Below, in pieces: positions 26,401 through 41,400 of a DNA stretch of 64,000 bases. Under the pieces are notes generated by a model. The model was given only the letters and a program-made list of their open reading frames with translations, was not told the origin of the DNA and ran no database searches. The stretch is from Rhyacichthys aspro. Its lineage: Eukaryota; Chordata; Actinopteri; Gobiiformes; Rhyacichthyidae. Where the stretch lies: assembly GCA_036850595.1 (NCBI GenBank), contig CM072148.1, forward strand, positions 23,641,394 through 23,705,393. Reading direction: 5' to 3'. Both the position numbers and the translations under genes were made by a program. Every line of letters starts with the position of its first letter. Position 1 is the first letter of the stretch.

Positions 26401-29400
26401 AGTAGTTTTACTGACTTGGTACATTTTTTGATAATAGTGACGTAACTAGTGTGTGCTGTATCAAACTGAACTGTACCAAAGTTTAAATAAAGTTGGTTTA
26501 CAGAAAACTCAACTCAAGTACATTTGTGTGTTCAATAACATGTTTACATGTGACTACAATGGGTTTGTAGATTAAGGCTCATAACCAGCATAACAATTTA
26601 TCTGACCAAGAGACAGTTGTCTGACAGGAAATCAAGAGAAGAGACAGAGGGGATGAAAAAGAGTTAATAAACCCAAGTCACTCGCTTGGGGTAAATGTTC
26701 TCCCTGTTGAGCCACAGAATGTCAAATGGGGATTGTATTTGAATTTATCTAGCATTTGAGGTTGTTTTAATTGTTCTTTTGGCTGATCTGCCACCTGTTG
26801 GTGATCTTCTCTTCAGCCATGGTCACCTGTTTTCTCTGTCCTGATCGTGCCAGTGCCTGCGCCTCCTCAGCTCCTCTGTTCTCTTCTGCTGTCGTTCCAA
26901 CAGCGCTGCCCTGCGCTGAGCCATTTCCCCTTCACTGTGCACGCCCTCCTGCAACACACCAGTGATAGTCATATAGGTGTGACATGACACTGGAAACAAA
27001 AGGAGGACTGCTCTCAGGAGGAGCAAAAAATCAAACCAAACTAGAACACGAAAGGCAGACTGAAGAGCACTTCAACAACTAAACAAACCCTGGGAGGTGT
27101 GGGAGGGAACTGGGCAATAATAAGCTAAAGGCAGAGATGTACACTCACATGTACAAGTCTTTTTGTACAAGTCCAAGTCAAGTCTCAAGTCTTTGACCAC
27201 GAGTCCAAGACAAGTCCAAGTCTTTTGATCCCTAGCCGAAGTCAAGTCTTTTGGTCACACTTTTGATACTGCTGTCTTATTAATAAACCTATTGTATATG
27301 AATCAGTTTGAAAAAGTAAGCTATAGAGTATAGTTCATTTCAAAATAGAAAGAACAACAAAACATTTTTAGTATTCTTAACTAGGGATGCATCAATCCAG
27401 CTTTTTTAGTACAGATCCTGATCCATGTGCTTAGAGGATCTGTAGGTATCAGATACTGACCCAATCCATCTGGTTTTTGAATATAGATCATATGAATAAA
27501 GACCCTTGTATTTGTTACATGACCCATTATGGAGATAGGGGTTATTATTACATTTTATGGTAATGAGTAGATTTGTCCAAATAGAAAGAAAGTAAAGACC
27601 AGCTCTTTTACTATTGTATAGCCATACAATATCAACTTAGAAAAGAGTAATTCATTTTTATTTATGATTCATTCTTTATGATTGTTGTAGTAGACTACTC
27701 TAATCCAGAGGTTAGCACTGATCGAACCAAAAGGAATAGAATTCATCCTCAGGAAGAAGACAAGTTAATAAACCAGCTGATTTTAGGGACTGTAGCTTTA
27801 CTGTTTTACACTCAAAATGAATAAAATGCATCTTACAACAGCAGCTTTGTCAAACCTCACTCACTCAATTGCTCAATGGGGCTCTGTGCTAACACTCGGA
27901 GGAAAGGGCTGTGAAACTGTGATAAAAGTGTTACAAACAGTTAGCTTTCCTTTAGCTCGTTACTAACAAGAAGCTGAAATCTGAACAGTTAATAACAAGT
28001 ATAGACAAAGCAGGTGGATATATATCACACTCTTGTTCCCTCTCCCTGATTCAGATGGACCTGCTCTTCTCGTGAGGGTGCAGTGCGCTGTTCCCCATTA
28101 GTGAGATCATGCTCCCGGCGCTGCCGTTGTGCCCCACGTTATTCTCAATAACAATTGAATAGTTTATAACAAAATCTAAAAAAAACAAATCTCCACTCCG
28201 CTGATTTGACAAATAGAACAAGAAATAAAAAGAGCGCCGAGCAGGTGGGAAAAGGTTCATTGTCAACGAGTCTCAAACTGCAAGTCCAAGTCAAGTCCCG
28301 GGTCTTTGGACCACGAGTCCGAGTCGAGTTACAAGTCTCGCTGTTATTCACTCCACAATCTGTACTGTTCCCTGCCCCCCCTCTCACTCTAACTCATTAA
28401 AGACTGACAGTTGTGCGAAGGACTTGGATGCACTTTATATGCATTTTACACATTAACATTTTGTAATTTTTAAAACACTTCATGCCTCATGCTGATAATT
28501 GTTGTAATCTTTGCTATTTATGGGATTGCATTCATTATCTTGCACTTATTCTGTGCCTTTTGTGAATTATGCTCTAATTAAAGCCCATGACAATAAAGAA
28601 GTGAATTGAAATTGAAACGAAATAAGCTGCAGCATGATGTAACCACTCCGCTGATTTGACAAATAGAACAAGAAATAAAAAGAGCGCCGAGCAGGTGGGA
28701 AAAGGTTCATTGTCAACGAGTCTCAAACTGCAAGTCCAAGTCAAGTCCCGGGTCTTTGGACCACGAGTCCGAGTCGAGTTACAAGTCTCTTATCCTTATG
28801 TGTGTTTTGACAGGGACAATAAGGACACAGTATTGCCTTCCCTGTCCTCATTGCCTACATTGTGGGTCCCAGCATGCTACAGCCACAATCATTCCTGTCC
28901 CCAAGCAGTCAAATTAATGACTTTAGGCCTGTGGCTCTGACACCCATTCCGGCTAAATGTCTTGAGGAGTTGGTTATTTAACTTTTTAAAAAGGTCTTAG
29001 TACGAAACTCTACACTTCGGCCTTTTAATACAATCTCGCCTAACAAACTCAGATTAAAATTGTAAAACCTTAGACACTTCTTAATGCGATTAGACTTAAT
29101 TGACAGTGTGTTAGAGCAGGCGAGCACCGGAGCACCCCTAGATTGTCTGTCAGTCTCCTGCTCTATACACTCTTCATACACAGCTGTTCTCCCTCCTTTC
29201 CATCTAATCACATAAGCAAGTTTGCAGATGACACAACTGTGGATATGTGCATATGTACAGACTGCTCTCAGAGACCCTCTCTTCTTGCCCCCAACCTAAC
29301 CTCACACACTTGAACCAGACCCCATACAACGGCAATGACTGTGAACTGGACTCTGCATTGCTGCTAAACCCCATATACCGTATGGTAAGGGTCAGGTCAG

Positions 29401-32400
29401 AACGGGACGATGTGGTACAGGTAACCCCTTCAAGAGCCACGCGTTTCCATTGGGCTGGGTCCAGAAAAGTGGCACCAGTTACAGAGCAATGATGTCATCA
29501 AAGTGCCAAAAAAGTAATGTCTCTATTTGAGATATAAACATATTTTGACTTCTTGAAATTTGGATGTACTGGTAGATAATTAAAAAAGAAAGAATACATC
29601 TTGATGTGTAGCAGTGAGAGGCTGGAAGTACAGCTGCTGCAGATAACATTTAACTGTTTCTGGTTTATTCACAGCTTTCAAAACAAGAAATACATAGAGA
29701 TGCGGCAATTTCCTATAGTTTAGGGACTCAATATTTAAGCCACAGGCTCTGCTTGTGTTAAATAATGTTTAATAATAATAATGTTTAAACACTGTATTCA
29801 CGATTCTCAGAAACAGATATAATGCTTGCTGCTAGCTAGCTTTGTCCTTGTGAAAAATATTTAGCATGTTTTTTGTCGGAATATGACTATTATGTCTAAG
29901 CTACGTATTTAAAACAACATTTCCATTTAATGTTTTAACTTGTAGTTTTTGCTTGAGGATTGTCTAATCATCTGACGTCAGTGTTGAACTACGCTTCTCC
30001 CAAAGTTAACCAAAAAGCTGAACACACTTGGGACCCCTATCTGAAGGGTACGCTTTTTGGAGACACTTTGGACCACTTTTGTTAATGGAAACACACCAGA
30101 AGCAATTTGAACTGCATCGTCCCGGTGGAAACGCTGTTATTCACTCCACAATCTGTACTGTTCCCTGCCCCCCCTCTCACTCTAACTCATTAAAGACTGA
30201 CAGTTGTGCGAAGGACTTGGATGCACTTTATATGCATTTTACACATTAACATTTTGTAATTTTTAAAACACTTCATGCCTCATGCTGATAATTGTTGTAA
30301 TCTTTGCTATTTATGGGATTGCATTCATTATCTTGCACTTATTCTGTGCCTTTTGTGAATTATGCTCTAATTAAAGCCCATGACAATAAAGAAGTGAATT
30401 GAAATTGAAACGAAATAAGCTGCAGCATGATGTAACCATTAGTATCAGAAGCAAAGCAGATTTATGATTACTAAATTCTATTTAGTTGATGGTGCAGTTT
30501 TTAAAAATATAATTGGGAACACAATTTTTCAAAACAAATACCGTATTTTCCGGACTATAGAGCACACCTAAATAGAAGCTGCACCCACTAAAATTTAAAA
30601 GAAATATATATTTTGTCACATATAAGCCGCACCGGACTATAAGCCGCCGATATCCAGGCTGAGAAATAAGATATTTACATGGAAAGATTTTGTACCAAAA
30701 GTGTTTATTCACATACTTGAACTGATTGTTTCCGAACAGTGCCTGTAACACGGCAGTTGTCTCGTTTTTGCACTTCCTGCTAGAGCGCCCCCCTGAGGGC
30801 TGAAGAAAAATTCATAGAAAAGCCACATCTCTGTATAAGCCGCATGGTTCAAAGCATGGGAAAAAAGTTTATAGTCCAGAAAATACGGTAAGTTTTACTT
30901 TTACAAAACATTACTGAGGTAAAGCAATTTTATTATTATTAGCTTTTAGAAGTCTAATTAGAAGGCTAATTTCACAATATTCTGAAAGACACTGAAACTA
31001 ACATGATTCAGAATTATCAGTTTTCCCAGATATCATATTGTGCACAATGTAGAGAATTTTTAGAAGTCCTGGTTTTACCTTTCCACATAAACTGCCTTAC
31101 TCTGGATGCCACATGACATGAAATTAAATGTGAATCAAATGTTTGCTGGTGTGGGTTTCACTGACCATATAGAAGAAGCCTATCCCTCCTCGGAGCCCGC
31201 TCTCACTGAACTCTCCATTGGTTTCGGCGCTGATTTCACAGCTGGGGCGCTCCGGGGGCCCCTCTGCATTGGAGTCACTCTGTGGGGGTTTCTGGTCTGG
31301 GGGGTCCACGTCCCCCACTCTGGCAGACTCTGTTTGGTCGCTCATAGAGTCAGAGGAAAACTCATGGGCCTCATCAGTGGGCTCATCACTCCCCCCCTCT
31401 GCCACCCCCAGAGAGGACAAAGAGGCCATCAGACTGGACTTGTCTGCCACTGGGTCCCCTTCTGGACCCCCACTAAAGGCAGACAGGGACAGGGTCTCAC
31501 TGTGCACAGAGCACTCTGAGGGACTGCCTTCCACCAGCCGCGGGACTACTTGCGAGGACTCCCTCTCATCCTGCTCCAGCTCCAGGCTGAACTGGGTGGG
31601 GGTCTCACTGGAGCCTGTGTCTGAGGTGCTCTCCTCAGGTTGTGGTGGGGGGCAGTCTGAGGGGGACTCCTGTGGGGTCTTCGGGCCCCGATTCGGAAGG
31701 AGGAGGAGGTCTGGACTTGGCACTTGCTCGGCGACACGCGTCGTAGGTGTGGCAGCGAGTCCACGTTCTGAGGAGGGGTCAGGACACGGGTCAGAGGAGG
31801 GAACTTGAGCTCAGCAGGACGCGGGTGGGGGTGTGAGGTCGAAGTTGGGCTGCAGGGCTGCGGGGGGCAGAGGTCTTGGTGCGAGGGTTGGGGCAAGACG
31901 AGGATAGGGGCTTTAGAAGACCCTGAAGAGCGACGGGATGCACCAGGACCTGTGGGGATAACCCAGGCTTCACTCACGCTCCTGTTGGGGGTCTTGATGG
32001 GGGTGCGGGGTAGGGTCTTGGTGGGCATGGGAGAAGGTTTGTTCTTTGGGGAGTTTTTGGGGGTGGTCCTGGGCCACTGGCTGCTCAGTAGCTGCTGCTG
32101 CTGCTGGGTCAGCTTCTGCATGTCCTTCTGGAGGCACTGCAAGGCATCACTCAGCTTCTGCACCACCTCGTTGTACTCCTGCACCCCTGGACCGGACCCC
32201 AGGCCTGGTGCAGGCCCCGACCCACCCTCTCTGTCTTTCTTGCTGTCCAGAGAGAAGGTAACCTGCTTCTCCAGCCGAGGGGGCACAGGGGCACAGGTCT
32301 TTTCTTTCTCATCCTCTCCTCCTCTCTGGAGTTGCTCCTCCACCTGTGTGAGCTGCTCATCCAGGCTCAGGTGGTCCCTTCCAGTGTTGCCACCTGTGCC

Positions 32401-35400
32401 CCCCCCTCCCTCACCCTGCTCCCGCTGCAGTTGCAGGAAGGCACTCTTTCCCAACCTCTGTCTGTGTTTGGCAAATATGGCTTCTATGCGTTTTTTTTGG
32501 GCTTCAATGCTCTTGCGTTTCTCCTCGAGGCGTGCCCCCAGGGCCAGAGCCTCGGGGCCTGGTGTCCCAGGACCATCCTGCTGTCCGGACACCAGGGCTG
32601 GGCTTCCTGGTGTGGTGGGGGCGGAGTTAGCTTGTTCTCCAGGGGCAGCGGGGTGCCTCCTCCTGCTGTCTCGCCTCTCTGCAAAACTGGTCATGCGAGG
32701 GCTGCCACTGGGGCTGTGGTTACTATGATGACCCCAGCTTGGACGAATGTTTCCAGGGATGTTCCTTGAGGTGTCATCTGAAGCCTCCGAGGAGTCCACG
32801 CTGCCGTCCCTGAGCACCGAGTCATCGTCTCGAGACATGTCTGAGGAGCGTCCCGGCCTCCGATTCCCCCCACTCCCTCGGGACGGGACGGAGCTGCTGA
32901 GACGGGGGCCCTCCTCTTCAGGGGAGTGCAGGTAAAACCCAGCAGGGGCCCCTTCAGGACGCAGGCGTGGCTCTGGCAGGCTCTTTCTAGGGCACATCGC
33001 CTCCTCAATGGTGGGCAGCTCTCCCAGTGGAGCCATATAGGGCCCCCAGGAGCGCTGCGCCGGGGCCGAGGTGCTGACCAGGTGGCTGAGGTCCTCGGGG
33101 GGGCTGTATGCACTCACAGGTGAGGTCATAGTAGGGATGGCAGGGACCGGGCTGTCGGTGCTGACGGAGCGAAACACACAGTCGATTGGGTTGCCCATGA
33201 CAATGTCTACATCACTGTCCAGCCCAAATGGGATGCTGAAAGCCACTGCGGACAGAGGGCGACTGCAGAGACGCACAGATGGAGGGATGGAGGGATGAAC
33301 GAGGCGTAGGCAGATGAAGGAGGGGTGGGGGGCACGACACAGCCACACAGCACAAAAGCCAAAAGAACATGGTTAAAAAAGTAAGGTAAAATATGAGCGC
33401 ACCACCACATTTACCATAAAGAGACATGCTTTACCTGATCTGCTTCTTTGCCCAACTTTTGCTTTCTGCAAAAATAAAGAAGATGTGTTGTTGTATGTGC
33501 TTTTTCAGTCTGTTTTTCCTTCTTATGTTAGTTTTAATCATATACTTGTATGCCTTGTTTACACCAAGTGGCACAATGTGGTTCAAACTGACAGTAGAAC
33601 TATTACTATTAAGGGTGCTCTGATTGTTCAGCCGTCGATCATGATCGGCTGATAATGGCTTCAAATAGTGAGCAGTGATCAGCTAAAACGCATAGCAGGG
33701 CCAATCAAATTACTCAAAATGCGACTTTCACTGTTTGTTGCCACAAAAATAGGCTCCACAACTCCATGAACCTCATCTGACATTTAAAGGTGAGTTACGT
33801 CAATAAATAAGAGGGAGTAGCTCAAAGATAACCAGCACTCAAATGAAAAAAGCAGCTCAAATGTCACTCACACATCTTGTCATCACAGACGTGCCCAAGC
33901 ATGATTTGGGAGGATCATGAAATACGTATACGTATTTTTTCTGATAGAATATATGGAACCTAAAGGAGGACTTTTGCCTGCCACTGTCTAATGAATGCAG
34001 TGGAAAGCTGTAATTTAGTACAAGACAATTCATCCATCTAGATTTGTACATTTCTCTTTGTATATCATTTTTGATCTTTATATTTCAGCGTGTCATTCTA
34101 CTGGAACAGGACTATATTCTTACCTGGTGATACTGGAGAAGAGATGGGAACAAAGGGTTGCTTGAAGATATAGGAAGGAGAACCACTACGAAAACAAACA
34201 AGAGTATTTGAGAAAATATTATTACTTGTGTCCAAGCAGATGTGTTTGATTTAAAGCTTTCACTTCTTTTCGAATACAGGTGTTTTTATATAAATATGGA
34301 AGAACGTTCTGCATTTCATCATTCAGCTGAAAATATAATCAGCAATTGCTAATGAGCCTGGATATTGTTTTTATATTATTTCATGTGTGTGTCTGCAGAG
34401 GGTCTGGTACCTGTTACTGTTGCCACTAACAGGACTGGTGCAGTCCAGTATTCCTGATAAATCTAAAAGACCAACACACTGGTCAGCTGTAAACAATACA
34501 AAAAAACTGTGTTACTGTATTGTAAGGATGGTGTCACTCACCTTTAAGGTCGATGGGCTGTATGGGTTTGACAAAATCAGGCTTCTTCACCTCAAACCAT
34601 TCCATCAGCTCAGCCAGAAAGCTCATGATGTTTAGCTGGGGACGAGAAGTTCACAGGAGAGAGACTGCGGTGGTTAGGAACAGTGTGGACACTCCTGTCC
34701 ACAAAATAAAACAACATCTATTAGAACATCGTAGCAAAAATGTGAAAGGACAGCAATTCTCTAATGAGGTGAAAATATGACAAATATATTTTCTCTCGCT
34801 TGGGAATTTACTATTTTCCTAGTTCATCTTGATTTACTTCACCAAAGTTTGACTCAAATATTAGCTCAAAGGGTTAGACAAAATCTCAAGAAACTTCAAC
34901 TTAGAACAAGTACTCTGCATTATCAGCAGTACTGCTGTGTAAGTGTGCCAAATGATTTAGCAGAAGGCATCTAGACAAGAATTTTATGCTTTAAACCATT
35001 TGACATAATTTATTTCTGACAGAGAGGTAAAGGCTGCAGGTATATGTAACTGAACCAACACAAACATTGTAATTTATCGGTAATTAGAGGGTAACACTTA
35101 TCAACACTTTTGTGTTCCTGTTGTTGCTGTGTTAATGCAGTTGTGTTACTTACATGTAACAGTGGAGGTGCGTAGAGGAGGTCTTCCACCGCCAGGGGGC
35201 AACAGCTCTGCAAATGAGTCTCACAGAACTCTCTGATCAGCTGTAGATTGTACACGCTGTCTGCCACTGACATGGTGTCCTTCAGACACACATCTGTAAG
35301 AACATGACAGCATTTACAAGTAACGTATGTGATCAGTACATAACATAAAATAGCATCCATACAACCCTTTTGCAACACTTTTGTTCTTTAAAGACATTTA

Positions 35401-38400
35401 AGTACCAACTCTGTGAATGCATCATTATGTTTACATCACCAGATGCTGAAGGGACACTTAAGTTCTTTATAATAAACTGATATCCTGTATTAAATAATGT
35501 AACTAATTAATTACTAATTATTTTATTTACATTTATTAAACTGACATTAACCTTAGAAACAAGTGGACATGGACTGATAATGCTGCAACCAGTGGTATCT
35601 GACTAGTTTAATTCTGTTTTTTATAACTCTTTCTTTATTGTTTTCGATGGATGGATTTTGGGACATCAGATTCACTTTTATGAACCAATTGCTTTCAGAG
35701 GACAGTATAGTCAATTATGCATGTGTATTCTCAGGAGATGTACGTATTAGACTATGGATTTCCATTGTCAGCATCTGCATGCATACAGGGGAAATCCATT
35801 ATCATTACATGAGCCCAAATGAGAGGTTTATGGGGGGCAGCAGTACCCTCCAGAGGCAGCAGGCTGGGGCAGTAGAAGTGCAGCACAGCAGCTATAGCAC
35901 AGCCATTAGACAGATCTTTAACCCCAGAAACCAGAGGGAACGTCGGAGTCAGCTTCGACTGCACTTTGTCCTTCCTGTAGCGGATCTATGACACAAACAA
36001 ACACAACCATGGAGAAGATGAACACCAAGTAAAGACATGGAAATACTGATTGAAGCAGCGAGGGAGCAGAAAGTGACAAAAGCTACACCACACAAAAGGT
36101 GTATCAACTCAGAGTTATTAAACAGAGTTTAAACAAACATAAACGCAGCAAAAACAGGACTCAAAACCATCCAATCAGACAATAAAAGCAGATACACAAC
36201 GCATGTCTACAAAACTGAATAAAGAAATGCTCACATACACACTGGCACTCGCCCTCCTTAGTGCCAGGACTGAGGAGGGCAGCACAGAAACACAAGGTGG
36301 GTAGAGCAATGCTGGTGGTTACCAGTGAGAATGACTGTGAGTCTTTGTGTCATGCATTCAACCTCAGGCTGTAGCTTCACTGAGAACATGCGTCTACTAT
36401 GTACTTTTATCCGCCACTGGGTTTGTGGAAAAATGTCCCAGTTTGGAAATCTGGGAAAATGGGCACCCTAGTCATGCAGCAGCTACAGACACTGACTGTG
36501 AGCCTTTCTGACTCTTTTCAACATAGGGTCACTACTGCAGTTAACACAATGATAAAGTAATACTAAAGTCACAGAGCTGAGAAACATTTGGAATTGCCTG
36601 TCTGGAATACGTTGTTTTCCATCCATTTGACATTGCCCAAAGATGAAAAACATGAAGCTGAAGAGTGTGAGAGCAGTGTAAATGTCCCATAGATATGAAT
36701 GGATGTGAGTGTAAATGCATGTCTGCCTTGAGTTTAGCTGAGGATTGCATTCCGCTTTACGGATAGGGCAGCAATAGGCCCCACCCCCCCTCAGTCACAT
36801 CATGTGTGTTGCTATGGTGATATGGGAGATGCAGGTGAGAGTAGAGCAAGACGTTATACGTTACCACAGGTGGCTTATTCCCCGACTCCTTCAAACAAAA
36901 AGCGATAGCATGCTGGATGGAGGGATGGCAAAGAGAGGGAGACAGGCATAAATGACAGGAGCCACTCTTTAGGGGAAAGCCACACCAACAAGTCACATGA
37001 CACACCAAGAAGGACAAGGGGGTGGGGGGGAGCCATAGGGGGGCTGCAATGGGACAAACACATGGGCAAAAACCATTAAATAACCCCCCTACACTAAACA
37101 GCTAAACTGCTCCTGATTCAGATAGAGGATAGAAACATGGGCCATTGACCAATTAGGGACAAAGAAAGATGGTGTGTGGAGAATGAAAAAGGACTAAAGT
37201 GTCTCCACAAGCCCCACAGCTGATCAGAGCGTGAGTATTAACTTTTTCATGTGACAATGTGCATTCATATCATATGAAGTCGTAACTAATACAAGTGCAT
37301 AGTAAATTACTAAATTATCCTCAGAATGGGTTTAATTGTCTGCATTATGTTGGGATCCACAATGATTTTAGTGCAAAATTTAAACAGACCCTTCTGAAAT
37401 CTGATCCAGACCAGGACTGTTAGAGATGTTTCTGACTGGGTAGTTGAGACATATTAGAGATAAGTTCAACTAGCTTCGTAGTATGAGGACCCTGGTGTAG
37501 TATTAGAGCTAACTTGTAAAACATCAGCCATTAACTCTTTCTCTTTTTCTCCAGTGTGCTTAAAAAATAAGAAATCTTGATATTCAGATGAGAGGAGGTA
37601 GAGAGGGAAAGAGGTGTTGAAGTTTAGAGTGGTAGAAAGCTGTTCACAGTGAAAGTTACTGGGTGCGGCACCTGCTATAGTGTTCAATATAAAATTTGAC
37701 AGATTTAAAACCATTAGGGCAATAAATTTGACAGATATACAACATGGCTGTAGCTTCCAACCTCATTCTGTTTCCATGTTAGAAGTGTTTTCCAAAGTAT
37801 CATTGGCCTTATATCACATTTATGGGTAAAATACCACAAAACACGTTGGAAGTTTATAGCGAGATAAGAGATGGGTGTGGAAAGTTATGTTTATATGAGA
37901 AAATTTTAAGTGAAGCCATAGAGGCACATCATTTTTTGGGGCCCTATTTTTTGTGCCCGCCTCCTGCAATAGATGGTTCTGTTTCACTCTGTTGCTGAGA
38001 TTAAAAAGGTAGTGGTGATTTCTGTGATAACTCTAATCCCTGAACTTAACTAATTCTAAATTTTGATGTATTGATACACATTTCAGAACAAGCCACCTCA
38101 GAGATATAGGAGGCCTTTTAGCAGCACATCCACAGCATGAGCTTTGTTCACAAACACAAGACAGGACTTACCGGAACCAGTTTCCAGTACCAACGGCTGG
38201 ACTGATTCTGAAACAGGATCAGAGGGTAAAACAGTCACTGAGAGTTCAGAGATGAGACGCTTTAGAACAGCAGCCTGTGATCTGACTTGTGTGGTGTCTT
38301 CACTGTGGGGTGTGGTCAGTTGAGACAGCAGCAACATATATTACAATAGTGATGTCATACCAGTATCAGACAAATTTGGTTTCTAAGAAATATAAAGTAA

Positions 38401-41400
38401 TTTTAAAGTGACCTTTTCCTAGGGTGAGGATTCATGATTGTTCTGTCAACTGCACCATCACCATTTAGAAAAAGTTCCACTTTCTTAATCCCAATGCAGG
38501 GCATTAAAGTGCAACAGTATGGTACAACTATTCTAGGACCCTTCATATACATATTGACAAAAATGTAACTAAAGCCAGACAGAACAGATGAGGACATGGG
38601 GAAAGACTGACAGGACATCTACGTGTGTGTACATTTACCGGGTCCTGAGCAGGCTGTACATCTGTACAGGTCTGGGATTTGGGGGCTTCCTCTTCTTCTT
38701 CTGTACTTTCCCGTAACTTCTGGTTTAACTGTGAAGATAGATGCCGTGTTACTTATACTAAATCAGGAAGTGTTATTTTGTGGGGGGCATTTTTCACTAT
38801 TGGATTCTATGTATGGATAAAAGGCCTCACCCTGTTCACCCAGAAAAGCAGAGCATTCTCCCACAGAGCACCTGCACCTATCTGCTCTGCCTCCGCTGCC
38901 ATCTCGACTCGGCCCACTGTCTCCCGAGCAGCCAGGGACATCAGTGCATCTATAAGACCCAGATGGGCCTTCTGCAAAAAAAAAAAAAAAAAAAATACAT
39001 TTGTCGTAAGATAAGAGTGTATACTACAAGCATCAATTTAAAGTAGCACTGCATAAAGTTTTGCCCAAAAATATGTTCAAAATCATGCTGATGGTTCTTA
39101 GACATGAGATCAGTACAATCATGCCTATCTTACTGACACTAGTTCCACCTGCCAGACCATAACAGCTGCAGCCAATGCTGGCTGTGCATTTTTGAGTTAG
39201 CCTTTCACCTTTCTTCCGCTTTTTTCTTTTGTAGGGGCTTAGATCTGGAGGTTTTTTTTAGGGTTAGCAGTGTGTCAAGGGATTCTACAGCCCTGTACAG
39301 GGCTGGCCTGTCTGACTTACAGTCCGTATGTTCTGTTTCCTCGGCTCACCACGGCCCTTTTGCTTTGTTAATTTTTCAGCACGAAAGGCCTTGATATTTG
39401 CAAAACTAAAACTAAATAAACAAAAGCTTAATTATGAGCCTTTGTCTCCTCCTGTGTCCGTCTTAAATATGTTTCACCCTAGGGTCATAACAAAAGAATA
39501 AAGCATGTTTTCCCCTTTCTATAGACAAAACTGAGTGCATTAGGACCCACAAAGCAGCTCAGGCTGGAGAAAAGGCCTGCATCTCAAGAAGGAAACTAGG
39601 TCACGCTGTGGTGAACGGACTTAAACTCTAGATACAGCCTAGGTGCTACTGGACCTAACCTGTGTCATAGATTTGCTTTGCTCTTTGAACTGACTCTTAC
39701 AGATATAATTACATTCATAATATTTGAGTCTGACTGACCATCCTGATGGGAGCAGAGCTGAGGTCCTCCTCTGTGATGTCTTCATTGGGGGTCTTCGCAG
39801 TGATACCCTTCTTGATGAGGAACTGCAGCAGGGCAGAGTTATCAGCCAGAGCCCCCTGCGCCCCTGACTGGGAGACCCCCTGCACTTTGCAGTAGAAGTC
39901 TGGAGACAGCAGCAGCTGGGACACAGCCGGTTTGAGGTGCTCCTGTTCATACTGGTCTGTGTAGAGAGGCTCCCGCAGCTCTACTGCGACGTTCTCTGAG
40001 GGGACATATGCAAAAATATGATTAATAAGATTATGGAGCAAATATCACTCTTTGAGTCCAGAAGAAAAGGTTCAGGTCCAGATTCAAGGTTTGATAACAC
40101 TTGCCTGAGTGTGGAGGAGACTATAGTCTAATTATTCTAATCGCGGAGTGTTAATTGGTTAGAATGCCCATACGACCCCAAACAATGATAAACCAGAATA
40201 ATCTGTGTGTGTGTGTGTTTGCTACCTTACTGCTACTTGTGTATTGCAACAGAAAACTCAATTTATACCTACTTAGAATGACTCACTAAATTGCAGTCCT
40301 GCCTTCAAAACACGGAGATTACCATTAGCTCAAGAAGTAGGCTACAATTCTTCTAAATGAATGAAATCATTGATCGTTTTCACAATTGATAAAATCATTC
40401 GACAGCACAAATGTAAGAGATCTGTTCCATAGAGAAAGTGCTAGCTTTGTGCTTTTCAACCTGATTATTGTGACATATTAAAACTGTAAGGTTTGATTCA
40501 CAGTTAACACTCTTTGAACTGAACTTCTTGCGGCTAAACATTGCAATTTAAGTGGATCAAGAAAGTCAAAATCTGATTCCTCATTTTCTGTGGCCTTTCT
40601 GAAGATATAGAATGGAGCTGTGCAAGTGTCCGAGCGAGTGGGGCTGCTGTGGAATAATGTCATCATGTGGATGAACAGCTCCCATGTCTACTTCTGACTC
40701 TGTCACAGTGAGCGGGTCATCACAGACAGGACCCACTCTGACCCACATTCACACCACACACAAACAAGTCTTGTTTTTTAATTCATAGACTCTCTTTAGA
40801 ACATTTCTTACTTAGAATTGTATTCAATGTGAAATTTAACTCTCTTTTGAACTCCCACTGCTTATTTATTTTGCGTCACAGAAGGCCACACCCCGTGTCC
40901 GTACCCTTTGGGCCTCATTGTAGACTAAACTGCCTGTTAACTTAAGGAGAGAGGAAACAAACACTAATAGGAAAACACTTATGTGGGAAATTTGGAGTCA
41001 GTATAGTTCACCTGTACATGCATGTCTGAGAGAACCTTTTAATGTAAAATCCATATTATTCATTTAACTTCTTCCGGTTGTGGGTGACTGGAGTCTATCC
41101 CAGCAGCTTTGGGCCTGAGGCAGGGCCCACCCTGGACAATGGCCAATTAGTCACAAGGCTAACACTTTTTGCTTTGAGGCAGGAGAATCTCATGCACTTT
41201 GTAGGTTCTGTTAAACTGTCTTTTTCCAAACTACAGAGAAGAAAACTGTTGTTGGGTTTGTGACACAAACATTTCTATGTAATATAGCCTATAAAATATA
41301 TACATATTATACTCATCATTTGCTGCTGTCCTGTTACTTTTTCCATTGTTACTTTTATAAAATACACATGTAGACATTATGAACGGAAAGATTGGTTCTT

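Noticed and set aside
31218..33298. Long plus-strand frames (196, 307 and 145 aa)
   Set aside because: Antisense to the GC-rich camsap3 exon 12; the minus strand carries the family motifs and the plus frames have none.
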